Part shown: positions 27,569-37,887 of the stretch, one piece after another
Layout: every line of letters begins with the position of its first letter
How positions within the stretch are numbered: position 1 is the stretch's first letter
Source: CAWBOY01 sp963790585
GTDB taxonomy: Bacteria; Planctomycetota; Planctomycetia; Gemmatales; Gemmataceae
Length of the DNA stretch: 64,000 nt
Reading direction: 5' to 3'
Assembly (NCBI GenBank): GCA_963790585.1
Contig: CAWBOY010000007.1
Span: 682,001-746,000 of the forward strand
Program-made: the position numbers and the translations under genes
Notes under the pieces: generated by a model
Told to the model about the DNA's origin: nothing
Database searches by the model: none
Seen by the model: the letters and a program-made list of their open reading frames with translations, nothing else

Positions 27569-29260
27569 ATGCGATTCTTTCTTCTTTTCTGCACAATCTC
27601 CGTCAGCGCCGTCGCTCTCGCCAATCGTGATGCAAGCTCGGTCGCCGAACCGGAGTCGTTCAAGAACGGCGTCGTCGTCTGCGTCAGCGCCGCGGCGTCC
27701 GACGTTGGCCGGGCGACGCTCGAACAAGGCGGCACCGCGGTTGATGCGGCGGTAGCCACGGCTTTCGCTCTCGCCGTGACATTCCCCGCCGCAGGCAACA
27801 TCGGCGGCGGTGGTTTCCTCATCTCACACCCAGGCAAAGACGGCGCGCCGACGTTTTACGATTTCCGCGAGACGGCTCCCGCGGCGGCGACGCGCGAGAT
27901 GTTTGTCAAACGCGAAGACCGGACGGCTCATCGCCTCGTCGGTGTTCCGGGAACCGTGGCCGGACTCGCTTTGGCGCACAAGAAGCAAGGCAAGCTGCCG
28001 TGGAAAGACCTCGTCCTTCCAGCCGTGGCCTTGGCCCGCGACGGCTTCGCGCTCGATGCCTTCAATGCTTCGTCGCTGAACGATCTCGTCCGCCGCGCAC
28101 GACGGCCCGAACACGCGGAATTGCGCCGCGTCTTCAGTAAGCCGGACGGCACGCCCTGGAAGACCGGCGATAAGCTGGTGCAACCTGACCTGGCGCGCTC
28201 GCTCAGTGCCATTGCCGAAGCGGGGCCCGACGGTTTCTACAAGGGCAAGGTCGCCGAGCTGCTCGTCGCCGAGATGAAACGCGGCAGCGGCCTCATCAGC
28301 GCGGACGATCTCGCCGGCTACAAAGCGGTCGAACGCACGCCCATTCATGGCACCTATCGCGGCTACGACATCTACGCTCCGTCACCTCCCAGTTCCGGCG
28401 GCGTCGCTCTCGTCGAGATGTTGAACATTCTGGAGAATTTCGACCTCAAAAAGCAGGATCGCTGGTCGGCCGAGACGCTGCACCTGATGACCGAAGCGAT
28501 GCGCCGCGCCTATTGCGATCGAGCGCGCTTCCTGGGCGACCCTGACTTCGTGAAAGTGCCGGCGAATCTTACGACGAAGGAATACGCTAAAACGTTGGCC
28601 GAGACGATCGACCTCAAGAAGGCAACCCGGAGCGAGGATTTGGCCAAGGACATTCCGCTGACCGGCGAAGGGCAAGACACGACGCACCTGTCCGTCATCG
28701 ACCGGGAGGGCCGAGCCGTCAGTTTGACCTACACCCTGGAGAGCCTCTACGGCGGACGAATTGTGGTGGCGGGAGCCGGCTTCCTGCTTAACGATGAGAT
28801 GAACGATTTCAACTGGCAGCCCGGTGTCACCACTCGCACCGGCACCATCGGCACCGAGCCAAACGTCGTTGCGCCGGGCAAGCGCATGCTCAGCTCGATG
28901 ACGCCGACCATCGTCGCCAAAGGCGGCAAAGTTTTTCTCGTGACCGGCAGCCCCGGCGGGCGGACGATCATCAACACAGTGTTGAACGTCGTCGTCGATG
29001 TCCTCGATTATGACATGCCGTTGCGAGCGGCCATCGACGCGCCGCGCATGCACCTCGCCTGGTTCCCCGATCAATTACAGGTCGAACCCGCCTTGCGAAC
29101 GGAACACGCCGCCTCGATCAAACGCCTCGAAGAGATGGGCCACAAAATCAAGGAAGAGCGCAAACAGGGCGATGCCCATTCAATCGTGGTCGACCCGAAA
29201 ACGGAGCGCTATATAGGGGCCGAAGATCGGCGCCAAAGCGGTAAGGTCTCCGGTTATTAG
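27569..29260 (+). CDS. ggt: gamma-glutamyltransferase
   Basis: The 563-residue preprotein has a signal peptide (RFFLLFCTISVSAVALA) and all GGT landmarks: GGTAVDAAVATAFALAV, GNIGGGGFLI, YDFRETAP, LVGVPGTVAGL, and APSPPSSGGVAL. The autocleavage site and nucleophile are in GQDTTHLSVID, where the first Thr of TTH becomes the N-terminus of the small subunit. The LLNDEMNDF and SSMTPTIV segments form the substrate pocket, and the C-terminus has GDAHSIVVDP. The enzyme hydrolyses or transfers the gamma-glutamyl group of glutathione in the periplasm. The frame is intact. It stands alone between a membrane protein and an ABC ATPase. Confidence 0.96.
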   Translation: MRFFLLFCTISVSAVALANRDASSVAEPESFKNGVVVCVSAAASDVGRATLEQGGTAVDAAVATAFALAVTFPAAGNIGGGGFLISHPGKDGAPTFYDFRETAPAAATREMFVKREDRTAHRLVGVPGTVAGLALAHKKQGKLPWKDLVLPAVALARDGFALDAFNASSLNDLVRRARRPEHAELRRVFSKPDGTPWKTGDKLVQPDLARSLSAIAEAGPDGFYKGKVAELLVAEMKRGSGLISADDLAGYKAVERTPIHGTYRGYDIYAPSPPSSGGVALVEMLNILENFDLKKQDRWSAETLHLMTEAMRRAYCDRARFLGDPDFVKVPANLTTKEYAKTLAETIDLKKATRSEDLAKDIPLTGEGQDTTHLSVIDREGRAVSLTYTLESLYGGRIVVAGAGFLLNDEMNDFNWQPGVTTRTGTIGTEPNVVAPGKRMLSSMTPTIVAKGGKVFLVTGSPGGRTIINTVLNVVVDVLDYDMPLRAAIDAPRMHLAWFPDQLQVEPALRTEHAASIKRLEEMGHKIKEERKQGDAHSIVVDPKTERYIGAEDRRQSGKVSGY

Positions 29261-29291
29261 ATCGATAAATGTGTGATTTTTGAGAACCTTA

Positions 29292-30707
29292 ATGTCCCCC
29301 ATTGTCCGCATCGAACACGCAACTTTCGTTCGCCCGGGCGGTGAAGTTGTCTTCCGCGATCTCAATTGGGACATTCTCGAAGGCCAGGCTTGGGCGGTCG
29401 TCGGCCCGGTCGGCTCCGGCAAAACGGCTTTGACGGATGTTCTGCTAGGTCGCTTTCGACTCGAAGCCGGCAGCGTGACGTGGCCGTTGCTCGACCGTCT
29501 GCGCGGCCCAGGGCCGCACGATTACCTGGCCCGCTGAAGTGATTCAGCGCGTTTCGTTCAAGGAGGAATCGCGGCTTTTTACCTATGGCCGACATTATTA
29601 TCAGCAGCGCTTCAACTTTATCGAACCCCTCGACAACCTCACGCTCGACGCCTTTTTGCGCTCCGGCGCGACGGCCACCGAAACCGAACTCGACAAGACG
29701 ACCGCTCTCTTTGGCATCGACGACCTGCGCTCGCTTTCGCTCATAAAGCTCTCCAACGGCCAGATACGCCGGGCCCGGATCGCCCGAGCGCTTTTGGCTC
29801 GACCTGCCTTCCTCATTCTCGACGATCCGTTCATGGGCCTCGATATTCAAGCGCGCGGCGAGGTCGCGGCTCTGCTCGGCAAGTTGCACGAGCAAGGTCT
29901 TCCCCTGCTTCTCATTACGCGGCCGGAGTTGATTCCAGCATGGATTACGGACGTGAAAGAATTGGGGAACGCTAGGGGAGCCCGTCGCGCCACCAACCCT
30001 TCTCCCCCGAGTACAGGCGACACGGGGCAAAATGTTCCGATCATCGAGTTCCGCAACGTCAACGTTCGCTACGGCGAGCGCGCTATCCTGCGTGACCTCA
30101 CCTGGACCGTTCGCGCTGGCGAGCGTTGGGCTATTTTGGGCCCCAATGGCTCGGGCAAGACGACGCTACTCAGTCTGATTTGCGGCGACCATCCGCAAGC
30201 TTATAGCAACGACCTTTGGCTGTTTGGTCGCAAGCGCGGCACCGGGGAGAGCATCTGGGAGATCAAGAGCCGCATCGGCTTGGTTTCGCCGGAGATGCAC
30301 CTGTATTTCTCTGAACCGCTCAGCGCCCAACAGGCGACGGCGACAGGCTTCTTCGACGCCTTGGTTTGTAAGGCGACTACACCCGAGCAAGACGCGGCGG
30401 TGCGGGAGCTTTTTGACTACTTCCACATATCCCATCTTTTAACACGTCTTTTTTCCTGTCTCTCGACCGGCGAGCAGCGGCTGGTATTGCTCCTGCGCGC
30501 CTGGTAAAACGGCCGCCGCTGTTGATTCTCGACGAACCGTTTCAGGGATTCGACGCGGCGCTCATCGCCCGCGTCCAGCAATGGCTTGCCGAGCGACTTC
30601 GGCCGGACCAGACGTTGCTTTTTGTGAGCCATCACGCCGAGGAGATACCGCCGAGCATTTCGTTGCAGCTGCGATTGGAACAGGGCCGGTGGTGCGGGAA
30701 ATCGTGA
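29292..30707 (+). CDS. double ABC ATPase, ModF-like (frameshifted twice)
   Basis: Two ABC cassettes lie in one protein of about 470 residues. The first has Walker A GPVGSGKT, signature LSNGQIRRARIARAL and Walker B FLILDDPFMGLD. The second has GPNGSGKTTLL, LSTGEQRLVLL and LLILDEPFQGFD, then LFVSHHAEEIP. This layout with no membrane domain matches E. coli ModF and related ATPases. The frames are joined by one-base indels near 29525 (LRGPGPHDY to WPAEVIQRVSF) and near 30503. The ATG at 29292 is chosen as it starts at the first strand. No permease is nearby; its substrate or role cannot be inferred. Confidence 0.87.
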
Positions 30708-30913
30708 GGAAATCGAGTAGAAGCGGTTTGAAATTGATGAGCAAAACGGGATTCAAGAAAGTTGTGTGAAGCTTCCAAAACGACTCGATGAAGGTCTTGT
30801 GAAACCTCTCCAAATGCAATTAGTTATCGTGGTTTTTTGATTCATCACAGCTAATACTTTCAGGGTAGCCCCGCCCCGGCGTCCGCTTCGTTTTTATTTT
30901 CGGAGACTACCAG

Positions 30914-32089
30914 ATGAGCGTGAGTTGTTCCCTTTCGCAAGCAAGAGACACGAAGACAAGTCAGAAGGGAACAAAAGAGCGAAGAGGCGCTTTCACGCTC
31001 ATAGAGCTTCTCGTCGTCATCGCGATCATCGCTGTACTCATCGGCTTGCTCCTTCCAGCCGTTCAGAAGGTCCGCGAATCAGCGGCCAATTCTCAGTGCA
31101 GAAATAATCTCAAACAATTAGGCTTGGCCGTTCAGAACTACGAAGGCGTTTACGGCGTCATTCCATTCAATGCCGTAACGAAAAATAATAGTCAGAGCCC
31201 CTATATTCCGTATTCCGCCGGCACACTCCCCACGCCCGGCAATGCCGGCGGCACGATCGGTCGTTGCAGCGGCCTCGTGCCGTTGCTTCCCTATGTCGAG
31301 CAGAATAGCATTCTTGGCATTTATACGTTTGCCGTCGACTGGAGCGATCCGGCCAACGTTCAGGCGATCACGCAACAATTCAAACTGTTTCGTTGCCCTT
31401 CCAGTGTGACGACCGATAATTTACTAATGGAATCGACGACCTATATCTCCGGAGGCAATAATTCGTTTGCCCCGCCCATATCTCCAGGCGCATCTACGAA
31501 TATCCTCGGCGGCACTCTCTACCCGACCACGAAAATTGTTGCTCAGGGTTGGAGCGGCGACTACGCCCCCGCTACTCAGGTGAAGACGAAGAAGGATGCG
31601 ACGGGAAAAGAGATCTCGGCTGGAAACGCTCTGCTGCTCCCCATCTATCCGGTCGGCAATCCTCCTTCGCCCGGCGCTATGCGTCAGAATACAGGCACAC
31701 GTATGATTTCCATCAAGGACGGCACCACGCAGACGACCTTATATTCAGAGGCGTGCGCCCGCGACAAACAGTATTTCACCGGCGGCGTCCTTTCGACCGA
31801 TCCCAAGCTCGACCCCCAAGCCGCCGGCAACACCGGTATGATCTGGGCTGACTCAGATAATCGGATCACGGTTACCGGCGTCGACCCGAACAATCCGACG
31901 GCCACCGGGGCATGTGTGATGAATTGCAATAATCAATCCGGCGATATTTACTCGTTTCACACCAACGGCGCCAACATCTGCTTCGCGGATGGCTCCGTGA
32001 AGTTTGTCAGCCAATCAATCACGCTTCAGACGCTGGCCGCGCTGGTCACTCGTCAGGGCGGCGAAATCGTCGATCAGAGCAGTTATTGA
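30914..32089 (+). CDS. DUF1559 domain protein, type IV pilin-like
   Basis: The N-terminus holds a prepilin cleavage and methylation motif, RRGAFTLIELLVVIAIIAVLIGLLLPAVQ, followed by KVRESAANSQCRNNLKQLGLAVQNY, the hallmark of planctomycete DUF1559 proteins. The C-terminus has SFHTNGANICFADGSVKFVSQSI, the second hallmark. At 391 residues it is of normal size. These proteins occur in many copies in planctomycetes and are thought to be pseudopilin-like surface or secretion components. A prepilin peptidase is encoded nearby at 32808. GGAG precedes the ATG. Confidence 0.95.
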   Translation: MSVSCSLSQARDTKTSQKGTKERRGAFTLIELLVVIAIIAVLIGLLLPAVQKVRESAANSQCRNNLKQLGLAVQNYEGVYGVIPFNAVTKNNSQSPYIPYSAGTLPTPGNAGGTIGRCSGLVPLLPYVEQNSILGIYTFAVDWSDPANVQAITQQFKLFRCPSSVTTDNLLMESTTYISGGNNSFAPPISPGASTNILGGTLYPTTKIVAQGWSGDYAPATQVKTKKDATGKEISAGNALLLPIYPVGNPPSPGAMRQNTGTRMISIKDGTTQTTLYSEACARDKQYFTGGVLSTDPKLDPQAAGNTGMIWADSDNRITVTGVDPNNPTATGACVMNCNNQSGDIYSFHTNGANICFADGSVKFVSQSITLQTLAALVTRQGGEIVDQSSY

Positions 32090-32094
32090 AATAC

Positions 32095-32166
32095 CGTTTG
32101 CTCACTAGCCCCAGCGCGGGGTGTCAAGACTTTGAACCCCGCGCTGGGGGCTGGTGAGCAAACGCG
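32095..32166. repeat. hairpin with arms of about 28 bp between convergent genes
   Basis: CGTTTGCTCACTAGCCCCAG begins the left arm and the complement ends at 32166, with one mismatch. It lies between the convergent DUF1559 and hisH genes and could act as a bidirectional transcription stop, although there is no U-tract. Confidence 0.8.
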
Positions 32167-32182
32167 GCGTTCGGCGATGATT

Positions 32183-32797
32183 TCACTTCCAAACCGCAAA
32201 CCTCCGCAACATCTCAAGCCCTAGCTTTTGACTCTTCTCCGGATGAAATTGCGTCGCGAAGACGTGATCGCGCCAAATGGCGGCTGCGATGGGTGTCGGA
32301 TAGTCCGCCTCGGCCGCGACCAGTGTCGGATCCTCTGGCACCGCATGATAACTATGCACGAAGTAAACGGCACCGCCTTCCGGAAAGCCCTCCAGGGGTG
32401 GCGCCGGTTGACGGATACGTAGCTGATTCCAGCCCATATGGGGAATCTTCAAGCCAATCTCGTCGCGGAAGCGGACCACCTCGCCTGGGAAGTAATCCAG
32501 CCCGCGATATTCGCCATCTTCATAGCTTGTCGTGAACAGGAGTTGCAGGCCGAGGCAGATACCAAAAAAGGGCTTGCCAGAGCGCAAATGATCCAAGATT
32601 GGTTCGACCAAACGCCCTTCGTGCAAGCGGGCGATGGCGTCGCGGAAAGCGCCGATGCCGGGCACTACGAGCTTTTTCGCTTCGCCGATTTGATGAGGAT
32701 CGTCGCTGATCGTCGCGCCGAAGCCGAGGAACTCGAACGCCTTCTGCACGCTGCGAAGATTGCCCATGCCGTAATTGACGATGACGATGTCGTACAT
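32183..32797 (-). CDS. hisH: imidazole glycerol phosphate synthase, glutamine amidotransferase subunit
   Basis: The 204-residue protein is a complete HisH. It starts YDIVIVNYGMGNLRSVQKAFE, has VVPGIGAFRDAI, the nucleophile Cys in FGICLGLQLLF, HMGWNQL, the conserved YFVHSYH, and the catalytic His-Glu in FATQFHPEKSQ. It supplies ammonia to HisF for making IGP and AICAR in histidine synthesis. hisF is not in the window, so the his genes are dispersed. It is the last gene of the run aroDE-aroK-prepilin peptidase-hisH. Confidence 0.96.
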   Translation of the reverse strand: MYDIVIVNYGMGNLRSVQKAFEFLGFGATISDDPHQIGEAKKLVVPGIGAFRDAIARLHEGRLVEPILDHLRSGKPFFGICLGLQLLFTTSYEDGEYRGLDYFPGEVVRFRDEIGLKIPHMGWNQLRIRQPAPPLEGFPEGGAVYFVHSYHAVPEDPTLVAAEADYPTPIAAAIWRDHVFATQFHPEKSQKLGLEMLRRFAVWK

Positions 32798-32807
32798 GGT
32801 GGGTTGC

Positions 32808-33938
32808 CTAAACAGGCGCGGGGTCGCTCGGGACGCCGCGTAATAAACGCAATAGAAATCCGGACCCGAGCAGGAACACCGCGCCGGCGATCGAAAAGAT
32901 AGTTATGACGCGGGCGTCAAACAGGAGCTCGCGGACTTGCTCCAAAGCGGCGATGCGCGGCCATAGGTAGACCGCGAGCATAACGCCGGTCGCCAGAGCG
33001 GGGCCGAAGGCGAGTTCCTGACTTCCCGTCAGAATGAGCCGGAGAATGCCGAAGACCAAGGCCGCGAAGACGCCCAGAACGAAGCCGGCCAAGATCGGTT
33101 GCCAACCGAGAAAGCTGCCGGCCATCATCATCAAATCGGCATCGCCGAGTCCGAGCCCTTCGATGCCGCGGCCCAGCCCAAAGAAGAACCGTATGCCGCG
33201 CAGCAACGTCATGCCGACGAGCGCGCCGACGAGACCCGTCGCCAGGCCGAGCTGCCAGCTGCCGGGTGCTAGCCAGGCGGGCATCGGATACCAGACGGGC
33301 CAGGGGTAAAGGCCTGGTGTCGGATTGGGCGCCGGCTGCACATTGGCCAGCAGCTGGAAGGCGCTGGCCGGTTTCTTCACCAGCGGCTCGGCCTTGTCAT
33401 TGGGGAACGGCCAGGCCAGCAGCGCCGAGCCGGCGAGGCCGACGATCGTGCCCGTGATCGTGACGGACAGCGGAATCTCCATATGTTCCAAATCCGTCAA
33501 CGACGCTACCAGCAGAAAGCTAAATAATGTCACATGCCACAAAAAAATGGCCCATAGTCTCATATGTGTATAAGGCGGAATCAGCCCTTGCTGAATGAAC
33601 CAGCCCTGTTGATGGACAAAAGGAATCTCGGAAACGTTCAGGATGATGTCGAGATAATAGATGCCGACGAAGCAGAGGCCGGTAAATAGCTCGACGAGAA
33701 AATAGCGAATCGAGAATGTGGCCCCGCAGGCACGGCAGCGGCCCCGCAGGAGCCAATAGCTGAGCAGCGGCAGGTTGTCGTAGCCGTGGATCGGTTGCAA
33801 GCAACTCGGACAGCGCGAACCAGGCCAGAGGACGCTCTTTTCGTAAGGCAAACGCCAGGCACAGACGTTGAGAAAACTGCCGAGACAGGCGCCGAACAAA
33901 AATACGAAGACAATCCAGAGCCAAAAAAGAGCTAACAT
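32808..33938 (-). CDS. prepilin peptidase (A24 family)
   Basis: This inner-membrane aspartic protease has the N-terminal methyltransferase-type domain, FGACLGSFLNVCAWRLPYEKS, and two CxxC pairs in SRCPSCLQPIHGYDNLPLLSY and RCRACGATFSIRYFLVEL. The two catalytic Asp residues are in SLTDLEHMEIP (first) and GLGDADLMMMAG (second). About eight hydrophobic helices are seen. A proline-rich insert of about 50 residues lies between the two Asp segments. It would cleave and methylate type IV prepilins and pseudopilins such as the DUF1559 protein nearby. The start overlaps the end of aroK by 7 bp. Confidence 0.94.
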   Translation of the reverse strand: MLALFWLWIVFVFLFGACLGSFLNVCAWRLPYEKSVLWPGSRCPSCLQPIHGYDNLPLLSYWLLRGRCRACGATFSIRYFLVELFTGLCFVGIYYLDIILNVSEIPFVHQQGWFIQQGLIPPYTHMRLWAIFLWHVTLFSFLLVASLTDLEHMEIPLSVTITGTIVGLAGSALLAWPFPNDKAEPLVKKPASAFQLLANVQPAPNPTPGLYPWPVWYPMPAWLAPGSWQLGLATGLVGALVGMTLLRGIRFFFGLGRGIEGLGLGDADLMMMAGSFLGWQPILAGFVLGVFAALVFGILRLILTGSQELAFGPALATGVMLAVYLWPRIAALEQVRELLFDARVITIFSIAGAVFLLGSGFLLRLLRGVPSDPAPV

Positions 33939-34546
33939 GAGGCACCCGATCCTCCGAGGGGCTCATGGAACCGATTTAAGCCCTCCACGATCTCCGCCAC
34001 GACTTGCTCCGGCAATTGGCCTTCGGTGGACACAGTCAGGTCAGCGCACGCGGCATAATGACTCGCTCGCGCTTTCAGCACTTCGACAATTTCTTCAATG
34101 CCGCCGACGGTCAGGTTCGGTCGGCGTTCGGCGGTGCGGACGTCACCTTGCATTCGCTTCCAGAGAGTCGCCACGTCGGCGGTAAGCCAGATGACGCGGC
34201 CGTGCGCGGCAAGCAATTCGCGGTTCTCGGGGCGCAGAATGACGCCGCCGCCGGTAGCGATGACATGGCCGCGCAGCCGACATAGGCCAGCTAAAATAGC
34301 GGCCTCCTTGTCACGAAAGCCGATTTCACCCTCGGTCTCGAAAATATCGCGGATTGTTTGCCCATAGCGACGTTCCAGGACGTCGTCCGTGTCGATCCAT
34401 TGCCAACCGAGGCAGACGGAGAGCGCCCGGGCCACGGTGGTCTTGCCCGTGCCGCGATAGCCGACCAAAAAAAGCAACGGTCGATCTAGAAGCTTCGGAA
34501 CGGAAGGCTTCGCGGCGGTCGACGCTGCGTCGAAAGTGTCAGCCAC
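33932..34546 (-). CDS. aroK: shikimate kinase
   Basis: The protein has Walker A VGYRGTGKTTVARAL, the shikimate-binding WIDTDDVLERRYG and FRDKEA, the GGGVILRPENR glycine loop, and the lid Arg in RRPNLT. At 204 residues it is slightly longer than usual because of a 24-residue N-terminal extension. It phosphorylates shikimate with ATP in the aromatic amino-acid pathway. The start is a GTG at 34546, 5 bp from the aroDE stop, so the two are co-transcribed. Confidence 0.95.
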   Translation of the reverse strand: MADTFDAASTAAKPSVPKLLDRPLLFLVGYRGTGKTTVARALSVCLGWQWIDTDDVLERRYGQTIRDIFETEGEIGFRDKEAAILAGLCRLRGHVIATGGGVILRPENRELLAAHGRVIWLTADVATLWKRMQGDVRTAERRPNLTVGGIEEIVEVLKARASHYAACADLTVSTEGQLPEQVVAEIVEGLNRFHEPLGGSGASC

Positions 34547-34550
34547 GGGA

Positions 34551-36098
34551 TTAGGTTTCCTCTCGGTTCATAACCGGAGACAGGGCACGGCGAACGGTTT
34601 GGCGTAGCTGTTCCAGGCTGACATCCTGACCTGTAAACAGCTTGAATTGTATGGCAGCCTGCCGCACGAATAGCTCGACGCCAGTCAAAACTTGCGCGCT
34701 GCGCTGCCGTGCTTCCTTGACCATCAAGGTCGTCTCCGGCGTGTAAACCGTGTCGAACACGAGGATGCCAGGTTTGAAAAAGCTGGGGTGCAGCGGCGAT
34801 TCATCGACATTCGGGTGCATGCCGACGGGCGTGCAATTGATGACGATGTCGCACAACACGCTATGCCGTCCGGCCCATTCGACGGTTCGGCAGCCGACCT
34901 CTTCCGCCAGACGGTGAGCGCGCTCGGCCGTGCGGCTGGCGATGGTGACGAGCGCGTTGGAATTCTGCATGGCGAAGGCGATGGCGCGGGCGACGCCGCC
35001 GGCCCCGAGTATCAATACCGTCTTCGAGGCCAGCGATTCGCTGCCGGGAAGGGCGGAAGCGTCCGGCTGCTGCAGGGGGTGGGCCGCTAAATGGTAGTTG
35101 AGCGTGTCGAGCGCGCCTGGTAATCGGTGTTCCAGGCTGTGAAACCGGTCGCGCCGCGGATCAAGGTGTTCGCCGCTTTGGTCTGAGTGACGGTCTCATC
35201 GCGGTAGTCAGCCCCTTCCGCGGCAGCCTCTTTATGCGGGATTGTCACGCTATAGCCATCGACAGGCAGATGGTCGAAGGCATTCAGAAAAACGGACAAC
35301 GACTCGCCGCGCGGCAGGCGGAAGGGGATATAGACCGCATTGACCCCGGCCTGGCGCAGCGCCTGGTTATGGATCAGCGGACTGAGGCTATGATTCACCG
35401 GATCGCCGATCACGCCGAAGATGCGCGTCTCGCTATCGATCTTGGGGTAGAAATAGATCCTTTTCATCTCTTGATACGACGGTATTCCGGGTGCGATGCC
35501 GCGCTCGCGGTTGAACGCCGCATAGGTGAACGGCGCGCCAAATTTGGCTCCCAGCACGCGCGACGGCATCCCCAGATCGCCCATGCACAGAGCGATGGTC
35601 GGCTTGGGCGATTTCTTGATGATGTTGAGCAGTCGAATGTTGTCGAGCGTCGATTGGGCGAACCGCGAGCTTGATGACGTCGGCATCCTGCTTACACATG
35701 CTGGCATGAATCTCTTCGAGATCCGCCGGAACCTCGCGGACATTATGATAACTGACGATGCGCTTGACGCTCTGAAAACGTCGTACCTTGTCGGCAACAT
35801 CGGTTTCGAGATCGACCCAGTCAAAGCCTGAGACGATCGCTTGCCGCAGCAGCGTCAGCCGCGCCTCTTCCGTCCCTTTCCACCGACCGCCATCGGCGGC
35901 GCGGCGGACCGTCGCCAGGAGCGCACAAGATTTGTTTTCGAGCAATCGCGTGAAATCGGGGGCTTTGCCGAGAATATCGAGCCGCAATTCGAGAAACTGG
36001 GCGCCGAGCTTGACGGCTTCCTGAATCTCGGCCTGAAACATTTTGTGCCGAGAACGGCCTATGACCACGCAGATCGGTTCAAAGTCGAGGGCGCTCAC
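34551..36098 (-). CDS. aroDE: bifunctional 3-dehydroquinate dehydratase (type I) / shikimate dehydrogenase (frameshifted twice)
   Basis: The N-terminal domain is type I dehydroquinase: ICVVIGRSR, FLELRLDIL, a Schiff-base Lys in DADVIKLAV, and SYHNVREVP. The C-terminal domain is AroE: RIFGVIGDPVNHSLSPLIHN, GYSVTIPHKEAA, AANTLIRG, NADP fold LILGAGGVARAIAFAM and INCTPVGMHP. The domains lie in three frames, joined by one-base changes near 35678 (giving KLAV-AQSTLDNIRLL) and near 35115. Such AroDE fusions occur in plants, chlamydiae and planctomycetes. They carry out two consecutive steps of the shikimate pathway. The GTG at 36098 follows GGAGTG. An essential-pathway gene with two breaks argues for sequence error. 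Confidence 0.92.
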
Positions 36099-36382
36099 CG
36101 AACACACTCCTCGTCGTGCAATGCGGGGCCGACCGGCGCCAGAGCCGGAGTGAGAGTGCCCAGCAATCCTGTCGAGCGATGCAGTCCGCAATGGGATACT
36201 TTACAAGCGAGGCTGTGCGGTCGCAAGGGAGGGGAGGATCGTTGCGAACACCTTTTCAGCCCCTACAGGCTTCCACGCCAAGGTTCTCGATTTCCGCAAC
36301 AATCCGATATACCCCAGCACCGCTACCGTATGCGATGTAAGATTGACCAAGCCATCCCGCCGCTCCCGCCACGGAGGAGATC

Positions 36383-37873
36383 ATGCGCTTCTATCTCCCT
36401 TTATGCCTTCTTGTCGCTGTCTCAGTCTCTCAGGCCGCGCCGCCTGTCGATGAAATCTGGGAATTCGCCCAGATGGACGGCGCTCGCGTCGGCTACGTCC
36501 ACACAACTACTACAGCCGATGCCGACGGCAAAATCCTCCATGTGCTGTCAGAACTCAATCTGACGCTCAAGCGTTATGGCTCAACGGTGCGCCTGCGCAT
36601 GGAGCAGGGGCTCGACGAATCGTCTGCCGGCAAGATCTTCGGCGTGTCGATGAACCAGTACCAGGATAAAGAACTTAATCTGTCGTTAAAGGGCAAATTG
36701 GAAGCCAAGGGGATGCACGTCGTCATTGCCGACAAAGGCATCGATCGGCACCTGCGCTGGAATGACGAAGTCGTCGGTCTCGTCTCCCGGCCACGACTTT
36801 GGCAGGAGAAGAAGCCACGGCCCGGTGATCGCTTCACGTTGTTCGCCTACGATCCCGAAGTGAATACGGTGGTGACTCTCCAAGTTCAGGTGCAACAGCC
36901 TGAAGATGTCGTATTGCCGACCGGCCGCAAGAAACTGACGCGTATTGTCCTCACTCCGGACAAACTCGAAGGCCCTGGTTTCAGCGTGCAACGGCCCAAG
37001 ACGATTCTGTGGCTCGACGACGCATTCGTGCCGGTGCGTCGGCAGATCGAATTGGATTCGATCGGCGTAGTCATGCTGACAACCACTACCCGAGAGTTGG
37101 CCACGGCGGCTGTAAGCATGGCACCAGGCAAAGCCGCCGATGTGGGACTGAAATCGCTCGTGGCCCTGGACCGCACCCTTGATCGCCCTTTGACGATGCG
37201 CTCCGCCACCTATCGCATTCGCCTCAACGATGATGATGACGCAGCGACCGCTTTCGCGAGTGATGCCCATCAGCAAGTCAAAAACGCCCGAGGCAATACA
37301 TTGGATCTGGTCGTACATCCCACGCGTAATGGCTTCGGGCCTAAAGAGGGAGGGGCCATAGATAAAGAGTATCTACAATCGAATGCCACGATCGACAGTG
37401 ACGATCCTCGCGTCAAGGCCCTGGCTCGCCGTGCTGCTGGAGACAAATCCGACCCTCTCTGGGACAAGGCCCAGCGGATCGAACGATTCGTGAAGTCGAA
37501 CCTACGTGTTGATAACACGACGGCTTTCGTCCCCGCTTCACAAATAGCCCACGATCTCCGCGGCGATTGTCGGCAGAGTGCCGTCCTCACGGCCGCGCTT
37601 TGCCGGGCTGAGGGAATACCATCACGTGTCGCCATCGGCTTGCTCTACGTGGAGAAGGCAAGAAAGCCGTACCTCGGATTCCACATGTGGACGGAGGTGC
37701 GAATCGATGGCCGATGGCTCGGCCTGGATGGAACTCTCGGCCAGGGCGGCGTCGGCGTGGGCCATGTGAAGATCAACGATCATAGCTGGTACGATGTGCA
37801 ATCCGAAACGCCACTACTGCCGATGGCACGAGTCGTAGGCAAGATGAGTGCGGAGATTGTACGGGTCGAATGA
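36383..37873 (+). CDS. secreted transglutaminase-like protein
   Basis: This 496-residue protein has a signal peptide (LPLCLLVAVSVSQA). The first 300 residues are beta-rich and unrecognised. The transglutaminase-like core is at about residues 365-480. It starts DPLWDKAQRIERFVKSNL and has the catalytic Cys in DLRGDCRQSAVLTAAL, His in YLGFHMWTEVRIDG and Asp in WLGLDGTLGQGG. The triad is complete, so it is probably an active papain-fold protease, amidase or cross-linker. GGAGGAG precedes the ATG. It is divergent from aroDE, with 285 bp between. Confidence 0.88.
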   Translation: MRFYLPLCLLVAVSVSQAAPPVDEIWEFAQMDGARVGYVHTTTTADADGKILHVLSELNLTLKRYGSTVRLRMEQGLDESSAGKIFGVSMNQYQDKELNLSLKGKLEAKGMHVVIADKGIDRHLRWNDEVVGLVSRPRLWQEKKPRPGDRFTLFAYDPEVNTVVTLQVQVQQPEDVVLPTGRKKLTRIVLTPDKLEGPGFSVQRPKTILWLDDAFVPVRRQIELDSIGVVMLTTTTRELATAAVSMAPGKAADVGLKSLVALDRTLDRPLTMRSATYRIRLNDDDDAATAFASDAHQQVKNARGNTLDLVVHPTRNGFGPKEGGAIDKEYLQSNATIDSDDPRVKALARRAAGDKSDPLWDKAQRIERFVKSNLRVDNTTAFVPASQIAHDLRGDCRQSAVLTAALCRAEGIPSRVAIGLLYVEKARKPYLGFHMWTEVRIDGRWLGLDGTLGQGGVGVGHVKINDHSWYDVQSETPLLPMARVVGKMSAEIVRVE

Positions 37874-37887
37874 CAGCTTTAGTTGAC

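Noticed and set aside
30714..30913. Small gene between the ABC ATPase and the DUF1559 gene
   Set aside because: The short frames lack a start with a ribosome-binding site and mostly overlap the end of the ATPase gene.
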